From positions 1-64,000 of the forward strand of contig JAJEKV010000375.1 in NCBI GenBank assembly GCA_021234155.1: DNA of 64,000 nucleotides, given 5' to 3'. The notes below the pieces were generated by a model. That model saw only the letters and a list, made by a program, of their open reading frames with translations. It did not search any database and was not told the origin of the DNA. A program made the translations under genes and the position numbers. The DNA comes from Isoetes taiwanensis. Taxonomy: Eukaryota > Streptophyta > Lycopodiopsida > Isoetales > Isoetaceae. Below, in pieces: positions 56,605 through 64,000 of this stretch. Positions within the stretch are counted from its first letter, which is position 1. Each line of letters opens with the position of its first letter.

Positions 56605-56671
56605 GTCTCACGGAGTGCGCTGGGAGGCAAAACCAAAATCTAATTTTTGGCCTGGGCGCATACCGTGAGAC
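56605..56671. repeat. 67-bp hairpin, copy D
   Basis: GTCTCACGGAGTGCGC...GGGCGCATACCGTGAGAC, about 150 bp from copy C and 200 bp from the primer site. Confidence 0.85.
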
Positions 56672-56867
56672 ATTTGCTACTTTAGGTCAAAATTTATTCA
56701 ACTTTTTATTTTCTTGGTTCTTCAATTCTTCTAACTATTACTAGCTTAGTATATACTACAAAAATGAGAAAAAAAAAATTTCCCACTTTTTCGAGGTTTA
56801 AGAATCCTACTAAGTTAGTACTACTGGGAGCATGGTCAGTGCTTTGCTCTTGGTCACCAAGAACATT

Positions 56868-56879
56868 GCTCTGATACCA
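56868..56879 (-). other. Primer-binding site of the giant element (tRNA-iMet)
   Basis: TGGTATCAGAGC on the minus strand, one base after the 5' LTR. It shows that the right-hand LTR is the 5' one. Confidence 0.95.
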
Positions 56880-56880
56880 C

Positions 56881-58442
56881 TGTGACATCCCCTACTCGTA
56901 TACGGTGCACTCACCGTATACAAACAGGAGTTCATCCCCTATACCAGCTCCATGCTGATACAAGGCCCTCCACGTGTCACTGCAACCTTGATGAGTTCCA
57001 GTGGGAAGAATGAAGGGGTCATTTTACCCTGTCTTCCTTCAGGGCCTACCTAGCTGCGGAAGCGTAAACATACATGTTAGTATACAACATCAACATCACA
57101 TGACCATCACGAAGGATGGCTCACCACATATCTGCATAGACAAGATCAGCACATCACATAGGAAGATCCTACCCAAGGCTCAGACTCAAAGGGAAGGACT
57201 GACGGCTTGGGTCTCCAGAGGTCATTGCAGACAGAATTCATGGCAATGGATTTGGCTGGCATAAGAACATGGCTTAGGGTAGTCCACTCCATCCGCTCCT
57301 CCTGTGCACACTTTGCAGAGTAGGTTGAAAAGTGTTGGGACTTGACTGTAGCCCGCCGGATGCATAGCCAAAGGGGCTATTCCTGGGTTTCATCTCCCGC
57401 CCGATGGGGTAGGTAGGGATTGCTCCCACCGAGAGGTTGGCATCTTCGACTCAAGGTGACTAGAGGGCCCTTTGCCCGTACTCGACTGAACTCCATGGAA
57501 GGTGTCCACCACCCCAAGAGTGTCGAACCCATGCAAAGCCCGCACGCAGTGGTAGAGCATTAGGTCTAGTCCACAATGGTCCCCGATAGGCTTTACTACC
57601 AGACATGATCATGAGTCAGGACATGAACCTCCTTGTAAGCCAGTCTGGCCCCTTCACCCACAACCAGGCTTGGTTCTTGTACACAGGCCGAATTTAATAG
57701 TGCATTAAAGAGGGTTGGCTAGGAGCATCATACTACTAGGCTTTTAAGGCCTCTACCCCCCTTCCCAATACAATGAGTCCACAGAGATCATCATCACATA
57801 CATATCATAGAAGAACTAAAGAATGAGATTTAATCTAAATCACAGAGTTAGGTTCTTTAGTTATGGCTTGGTATCTAGAGATCTAGATGGCTGCTATGGG
57901 CAAACCTACTTATTCTATGTCTCGGAGGCGGATTAGACTATTGAATTGACAAAATACCTGATCCCTGGCTTGCTCCTCCTGCTCTGAACTCGACCATGCT
58001 GCAGAACTGCTAGAAGATGAAGCTAGAAAGGGAAACTGATGAGCTAGACTGCTCAGACAGAGTTTGGGAGGCGAGTTTGGCTCTTGGAGCAAGCAAAACA
58101 GAGCCCTAGAAAGCTATGGACGAAAATGGAAAGTTAGGGTTTCCTATACCTTTATAGACTAAGGGTTAGGGCTAGGGTTTCCCATTATCCCTTGAGGCAT
58201 GTGGGATAATGGTGTGGCCCACTTGCCTTTATTAGCTAAGTGGCATAAAATGTCCACATGGGTAAATGTGTACACATGGATAAATGTGCACATAAATAAA
58301 TGTACACACCTTGCAAGTTGCCCCCCTAGGGTGCTACCTGCTTGGCTACACGTCGGCGTACACGTCAATCGGGATGGCGTGTACGCATGACGAGGCAGTA
58401 CAGTATACGTCCTGGGACCGTATACTGTGCTGGAACGTCACA
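56881..58442 (-). repeat. Giant element 5' LTR
   Basis: 1562 bp and colinear with the 3' LTR at high identity by eye (mostly transitions plus a few short indels). A CTATAAAG box lies at 58157-58150. A near-perfect inverted repeat containing GTATACGG/CCGTATAC lies at each end of the LTR. Confidence 0.95.
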
Positions 58443-58597
58443 CGTACGTTCTACATGGCAGTATTCAGCATTCCTGAATCCTGCAAATGGAGATTGGAAA
58501 AGTCTATTGATACACCTCGATTTGTCTTCTCGATTGCTGAGATAGGTGAACTCGAAGACACTCTTTTAGGCCATCCTAAACATAGAACTCAAACATA
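58443..58597 (+). pseudogene. Coding fragment right of the giant retrotransposon
   Basis: From the CGTAC site the plus strand is open for 51 codons (R-T-F-Y-M-A-V-F-S-I-P-E-S-C ... G-H-P-K-H-R-T-Q-T) and ends at TAG. It continues in phase the frame seen left of the element at 32515-32562. Family not recognised. Confidence 0.4.
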
Positions 58598-58774
58598 GCT
58601 CATATATATTTATGTAGTTTGATTGTGAAATGACTCTTTTTAGATTGATGCGATCTCGCTTCCAACATGCGTTGGATATTTGGCTTGGTCACTAACCTGT
58701 AAATTAAACTTGTATACTAAGACTTCATGGGACATGATTATATTTTTATTAATATTCGTCTCAATATTTTTGAC

Positions 58775-61435
58775 AGACATCAATGCGAGGTTCAGAGCAA
58801 TTTCATTGGAAGACGTTAGTTTTGAAGACTATGACATGAAGCAAGATCTAATAAAGAAGAAATGGTTTTTTGAAGTGTTACATGGGTATACATCTTTCAA
58901 TGATGTTTGCTTATTGGATGAGGATCGAAATATTTATGGAATATTATTGAAGCTTCATGATGTGCCTAGTAAAGATGGTAATTGTATGCTTGAGGCTTTG
59001 GTGGAAAATCCAGGGAAGAACAAAATTTATGGATACGCTCTTTGCTTTGAAAATTTTGATGTTAATAAAATGGTCCAGACTAAGGAAATTGAAGTTAGTT
59101 GTCGACATTATGGTTGGAAGCTGCCTAATTATAATGATTTGCAGCTGGTCTGCGTTCTCATGATGATCTTTATGACGGGCTTCGTATGATTTGTTCAAAA
59201 TTATCTAGAGAGGATACTGGTTCTCAAGTTTATGCAAAGGTTGCAAACAAGACACCTAAAGGTACTCAGAGTTGTTCTAAATTATTGAAGAAGAAAAAAG
59301 ATGCTCCAAAATGTATGGATGATGTACAAAAAAAGAAAAGGAAGTCCCAGGAAGAAAGCAAGGAGAAAACTAAAGAGGACTCAAAGAATAAGAAAAGAAA
59401 ATCTCAAGAGGAAGGGAAGGAGAAAGTGTTAGCCAAAAAAGGGGGCACAGATGCCAATGTCGTAAAAATATCAAAGGATAATGCCATAATTTGCTTACCG
59501 GGGTCACCAAAGGATACTGTTGAGAAGTTGCCATTAAAACTGAAGTCAGATGATGGAAAAAAGGCTATGGGTAGTGCAGGAAGTTCGAAGAAGAAGAACA
59601 AACAGGAACTTAGCATTGGAGAGGCAGCTAAAGAAGATTCAAAGTATTTTATATTTGGTTTTCCGCTTCCCATCATGATCAACGTTTATAACTGCATCAT
59701 TCCTGACCTTAGTAAATCTAAGAAATTTGCACAATGGAACTATCAGAAATTCAACCCAAGTCATGTTCAGTGGCTACGAAATGAAATGTTGAGGCATCCG
59801 ACTAGCACACCGGAGACCGCTGACCTATTACCTATAGATGCTGCTACATTATGGCCTCTTTGTGTAAAGAAATTGGATGAAGTTTGCAGCAAAGATATGA
59901 GGTTCGTAGTAATAGCTGGTTAACATTCCATGAGGGCGATGCAGTTACTTTCAAATGAATCTTCAGAATACAAGATAAGGTGGGGCATGCGTGCAGCCAG
60001 GATCATTGCTCATGACACACCAATGTTAAAGTTAATAGAAATCTCGTCTGAGGCAAACAAAGAGAATGAAAAAAATAAATTTCTCTCACCTTTTCTAGAC
60101 CAGTTTGAGCAGGCTAGAGCACAATGGGAGATCATGAAATGCCCTCCAAAACCAATTCAAGGAAAGCCGACTAGTACAGAATTTAAGATGGTTATTTGGT
60201 TTTGTTACTTTTTGTAATTCAACATCATGCTTCCAACATGTGTTAATAGTTAAATTCATGATTCAACTTCCAACGAGTGTGGGCAGTTTCTAATAGCTCT
60301 AATTTCTATTATGCAGGAGTTTGCTGAAATTGCAAAAGTCACATTTGGAGGGAAGGTTTCAGTGTCTGTGATTTACAACCTTTTAACAGCAGAGAGAAAT
60401 ATATTTGATAAGTGGAGCAGAGGTATTGATCTGTATAACAAGGGTGAATTGCCAGATTGGAAAGGGAATATTGGAGGTGCTAGAAGCAGAAAGGAGATAG
60501 TGTTATCATTGTTTCGTTGCACGCAACAATTAAACATTCGGGAATTAGAAGATGTTGCGAATGCATTGTTGAAAGGCTCAATTACTTGGAAGAGCAAGAA
60601 GGCGAATGAACGGGGGCTAGAATATGTGGCAGAGTATGCTGATAGGATGAAAGAGTGTCGAATACTAAAACAGGGCATGTTAACTCATATGAAAAATTAT
60701 ACGCGGGACCATAACTTGACCTTTTCAAGGTTATTTGCAGAGAGTCCTACAATCGCTTCATCATGGGAGCAACTTAGAGGCTATTGTTCAGCATGGTGCA
60801 AAGAAGTTTTGGATAAGAGTAAACGTAGTAGGATGCCAAGCCTCGCCAGCGATCAGCTTGAAGTCATGTGGGATCTGGATCATGGGCAAGTTAGAATGGA
60901 CCATAAAGTTATCGTTAGCATTACAATATAGGACCGTGGGTCATAAAGACTAGAGATGTAAGGGTTTTGAGAAAAGAGAACTATAGATTTAATTGTAGCT
61001 CACACACAAGAAGGGTGGAAGAAAAAAAGATTTTGAAGATATTATTAGCTTGGTGGCTGATATCAATAAAGAGGTATGTTGTGATAAGGATTTGCAGTTT
61101 GGAATACTTCCAGATTATTTCTTTAATTTATTGAATCTTGGTTTTTTCTTCATGCAGAGCTCTTATTCTTATCTATTTTTCCTGACACCACATGAGATAC
61201 ATGATTGTACAGAGACCTTAAATGCTATTGAAGGCAAAGTGCAAATTCTTTTTGGTTACCATGAAACTAATGCAACAGATAAAGGTGTTCTTGCACTAAA
61301 GACCTTTGTCATTCTTGCACGTATTTCAAAGGATGCAAAAGGATCACTAGAATCACTATTATACAAGGATTGCTCACTATATTTGGATCACTAGAATCAC
61401 TATTATACAAGGATTGCTCACTATATTTTCGGACA
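58775..61435 (+). pseudogene. Unrecognised gene, left arm of palindrome (broken)
   Basis: An exon starts after TTTTTGACAG (about 58777). The product has an N-terminal globular part (E-V-L-H-G-Y-T-S-F-N-D-V-C-L-L-D-E-D-R), a Lys-rich K-K-K-R-K-S-Q-E-E repeat linker (59280-59430), then a conserved core (F-N-P-S-H-V-Q-W-L-R-N-E-M-L-R, V-V-I-A-G, S-M-R-A-M-Q-L-L) and a helical C-terminal half to about 61390. The V-I-A-G-x-x-S-x-R-A motif vaguely recalls ParB/sulfiredoxin-like folds. Lesions: 4 bases lost near 59142, a stop at the A-G motif (59921-59923), and a splice donor changed from GT to AT near 60189. Confidence 0.55.
61341..61427. repeat. 43-bp direct duplication near the palindrome centre
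   Basis: GGATCACTAGAATCACTATT... is present twice with a 44-bp period in the left arm (61341 and 61385) but once in the right arm, so the extra copy arose after the inversion. Confidence 0.9.
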
Positions 61436-61464
61436 GACGATCCAGCTGCAGATTTCTAACATAT

Positions 61465-63996
61465 TGTCCGAAAATATAGTGAGCAATCCTTGTATAATAG
61501 TGATTCTAGTGATCCTTTTGCATCCTTTGAAAAACGTGCAAGAATGACAAAGGTCTTTAGTGCAAGGACACCTTTATCTGTTGCATTAGTTTCATGGTAA
61601 CCAAAAAGAATTTGCACTTTGCCTTCAATAGCATTTAAGGTCTCTGTACAATCATGTATCTCATGCGGTGTCAGGAAAAATAGATAAGAATACGAGCTCT
61701 GCATGAAGAAAAAACCAAGATTCAATAAATTTAAGAAATAATTTGGAAGTATTCCAAACTGCAAATCCTTATCACAACATACCTCTTTATTGATATCATC
61801 CACCAAGTTAATAATATCTTCAAAATCTTTTTTCTTCCACCCTTCTTGTGTGTGAACTACAATTAAATCTATAGTTCTCTCTTTCTCAAAAACCCTTACG
61901 TCTGTAGTCTTTGTGACCCCTGGTCCTATATTGTACACAAAGATAACTTTATGGTCCATTCTAACTTGCCCATGATCTGTATCCCACATGGCTTCAAGCT
62001 GATCAGTGGTGAGGCTTGGCATCCTACTACTTTTACTCTTATCCAAAACTTCTTTGCACCATGCTGAACAATAGCCTCTAAGTTGCTCCCATGATGAAGC
62101 GATTGTAGGACTCTCTGCAAATAACCTTGACAAGGTCAAGTTATGGTCCCGCGTATAATTTTTCATATGAGTTAACATGCCCTGTTTTAGTATTCGACAC
62201 TCTTTCATCCTATCAGCATACTCTGCCACATGTCCTAGCCCCCGTTCATTCGCCTTCTTGCTCTTCCAAGTAATTGAGCCTTTTAACAAAGCATTCGCAA
62301 CATCTAATTCCCGAATGTTTAATTGTTGCGTGCAACGAAACAATGATAATACTATCTCCTTTCCGCTTCTAGCCCTCCATTATTCCCTTTCCAATCTGGC
62401 AATTCACCCTTGTTATACAAATCAATAGCTCTGCTTCACTTATCAAATATATTTCTCTCTACTGTTAAAAGGTTGTAAATCACGCATTAATCAAGCCTTC
62501 CCTCCAAATGTGACTTTTGCAATTTCAAAGCAAACCGATAATAGAAATTAGAGCTATTAGAAACTGTCAACACTCGTTGGAAGTTGAATCATGAATTTAA
62601 CTATTAAGAAACTTTTAATTTTAAACACATGTTGGAAGCGTGATGTTGAATTACAAAAAGTAACAAAACCAAATAACCACCTTAAATTCTGCACTAGTCG
62701 GCTTTCCCTGAATTGGTTTTGGAGGGCATTTCATGATCTCTCATTGTGCTCTAGCCTGCTCAAACTGGTCTAGAAAAGGTGAGACAAATTTATTTTCTTC
62801 ATTCTTTTTGTTTGCCTCAGACGAGATTTCCATTAACTTTAACATTGGTGTGTCATGAGCAATGATCCTGATTGCACGCATGCGCCACTTTATCTTGTAT
62901 TCTGGAGATTCATTTGAAAGTAACTGCATCGCCCTCATGGATTTCCAGCTATTACTACGAACCTCATATCTTTGCTGCAAACTTCATCCAATTTCTTTAC
63001 ATAAAGAGGCCGTAATGTAGCAGCATCTATAGGTAATAGGTCAGCGGTCTCCGGTGTGCTAGTCGGATGCCTCAACATTTCATTTCGTAGCCACTGAACA
63101 TGACTTGGGTTGAATTTCCGATAGTTCCATTGTGCAAATTCCTTAGATTTACTAAGTTCAGGAATGATGCAGTTATGAACGTTGATCATGATGGGAAGCG
63201 GAAAACCAAACGTAAAATACTTTGAATCTTCTTTAACTGACTCTCCAATGCTAAGTTCCTGTTTGTTCTTCTTCTTCGAAGTTCCTGCACTACCCATAGC
63301 CTTTTTTCCATCATCTGACTTCAGTTTTAATGGCAAATTCTCAACAGTATCCTTTGGTGACCCTTCCGGTAAGCAAATTATGGCATTATCCTTTGATATT
63401 TTTACGACATTGGCATCTGTGCCCCCTTTTTTGGCTCACACTTTCTCCTTCCCTTACTCTTGAGATTTTCTTTTCTTATTTTTTGAGTCCTCTTTAGTTT
63501 TCTCCTTGCCTTCTTCCTGGGACTTCCTTTTCTTTTTTTGTACATCATCCATACATTTTGGAGCATCTTTTTTCTTCTTCAATAATTTAGAACTCCTCTG
63601 AGTACCTTTAGGCGTCTTGTTTGCAAGCTTTGCATAAACTTGAGAACCAGTATCCTCTCTGGATAATTTTGAACAAATCATATGAAGCCCGTCATAAAGG
63701 TCATCATGAGAACGCAGACCAGCTGCTTCCAAATCATTATAATTAGGCAGCTTCCGACCATAACGTCGACAACTAACTTCAATTTCCTCAGTCTGGACCA
63801 TTTTATTAACATCAAAATTTTCAAAGCAAAGAGAGTATCCATAAATTTTGTTCTCCCCTGGATTTTCCACCAAAGCCTCAAGCATACAATTACCATCTTC
63901 ACTAGGCACATCATGAAGCTTCAATAATATTCCATAAATATTTCGATCCTCATCCAATAAGCAAACATTATTGAAAGATGTATACCCATGTAACAC
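61465..63996 (-). pseudogene. Unrecognised gene, right arm of palindrome (broken)
   Basis: Inverted copy of the gene at 58775-61435. It is better preserved in places: 63996-63454 is open across the site of the 4-base loss in the left arm, the splice donor is intact (AAG|GTGGTT near 62683), and 62343-61456 is a 295-codon open frame covering the C-terminal half (S-Y-L-F-F-L-T-P-H-E-I-H-D-C, L-F-G-Y-H-E-T-N-A-T). It is broken near 62940 by loss of two bases in the same A-G-N-x-S-M-R-A motif, and near 63440 by another frameshift. The 5' end lies beyond the window. Confidence 0.55.
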
Positions 63997-64000
63997 TTCA

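Larger units (their letters stand above)
32563..58442 (-). mobile_element. Giant Ty3 chromodomain retrotransposon (25.9 kb) with extra genes
   Basis: LTRs of 1584 and 1562 bp (TGTGAC...GTCACA) bound the element. CGTAC lies immediately outside both ends (32558-32562 and 58443-58447). A tRNA-iMet primer site adjoins the right (5') LTR and a polypurine tract adjoins the left (3') LTR, so the whole interval is one insertion read on the minus strand. From 5' to 3': H3-like gene, unknown gene, about 8.5 kb of unassigned and nested sequence, gag, pol with integrase and a degenerate chromodomain. Nested inside are a CACTA element (4453 bp) and a truncated LINE. About 20 kb remains after subtracting these, against roughly 5-8 kb expected for chromoviruses. 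Confidence 0.9.
58871..64000. repeat. Large palindrome, arms at least 2.5 kb
   Basis: Left arm 58871-61435 and right arm 61465-64000 are inverted copies of the same gene with high identity; the spacer is 29 bp (61436-61464). The immediate arms are TATATTTTCGGACA and TGTCCGAAAATATA. The right arm is cut by the window end, so the true extent is larger. Small indels differ between arms, so the duplication is not brand new. Confidence 0.95.

Overview
This window looks like repeat-dense nuclear DNA of a land plant. It is a stack of nested transposable elements with plant features: Ty1/copia and chromodomain Ty3 LTR elements primed by initiator-tRNA-Met, CACTA elements, Helitrons with CTAG ends, plant-type LINEs, and a captured piece of the plant GDP-fucose transporter GFT1/GONST4. 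The species cannot be fixed. No ordinary intact host housekeeping gene is evident and nearly all reading frames are broken.

Layout. 1-7.1 kb: decayed sequence with clustered palindromes and one broken ORF with a helix-turn-helix look. 7.1-8.7 kb: a three-copy tandem array of an unrecognised ~80-codon minus-strand gene, each copy with its own TATA box; two copies are frameshifted and one is intact. 8.9-12.16 kb: a CACTA element with six phase-consistent exons, a GFT1 fragment in its first visible intron, subterminal repeats and a CACTACAAGAG terminus. 12.16-18.7 kb: a purine-rich tract split by a decayed minus-strand copia element. 18.9-26.96 kb: a minus-strand LINE, cut by a Helitron 3' end inside its endonuclease and split in its 5' UTR by a young plus-strand copia element (21019-26449, TSD AGGGG). 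26.97-32.56 kb: a broken gene with Rep/HUH-like motifs. Its intron holds a complete Helitron (27885-30796), and an inverted partial copy of the gene nearby preserves the Helitron-free site.

32563-58442 is the centrepiece: one minus-strand Ty3 chromodomain retrotransposon of 25.9 kb, bounded by ~1.57 kb LTRs and a perfect 5-bp target duplication (CGTAC). Besides gag-pol (39.65-34.95 kb) it carries two extra sense-strand genes just inside the 5' LTR. One begins with residues 1-8 of histone H3 (A-R-T-K-Q-T-A-R) and ends in a complete H3-like histone fold; a 4.45-kb CACTA element splits it. The other is an unrecognised ~500-codon gene. Each is preceded by two copies of a 67-bp hairpin and a CTATAAATAG TATA box, so they look like two copies of one promoter cassette. 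The element also contains a 5'-truncated LINE and about 7 kb of unassigned sequence. Several of its stop codons look like CAG/CAA to TAG/TAA changes, as expected from decay of methylated DNA.

58.4-64 kb: beyond the retrotransposon a large inverted repeat (arms at least 2.5 kb, 29-bp spacer at 61436-61464) carries two broken, head-to-head copies of an unrecognised gene with a lysine-rich linker and a faint ParB-like motif. It runs off the window end.

Boundaries, splice sites, target duplications and motifs were read by eye; family names rest on motif recognition and no database was searched.
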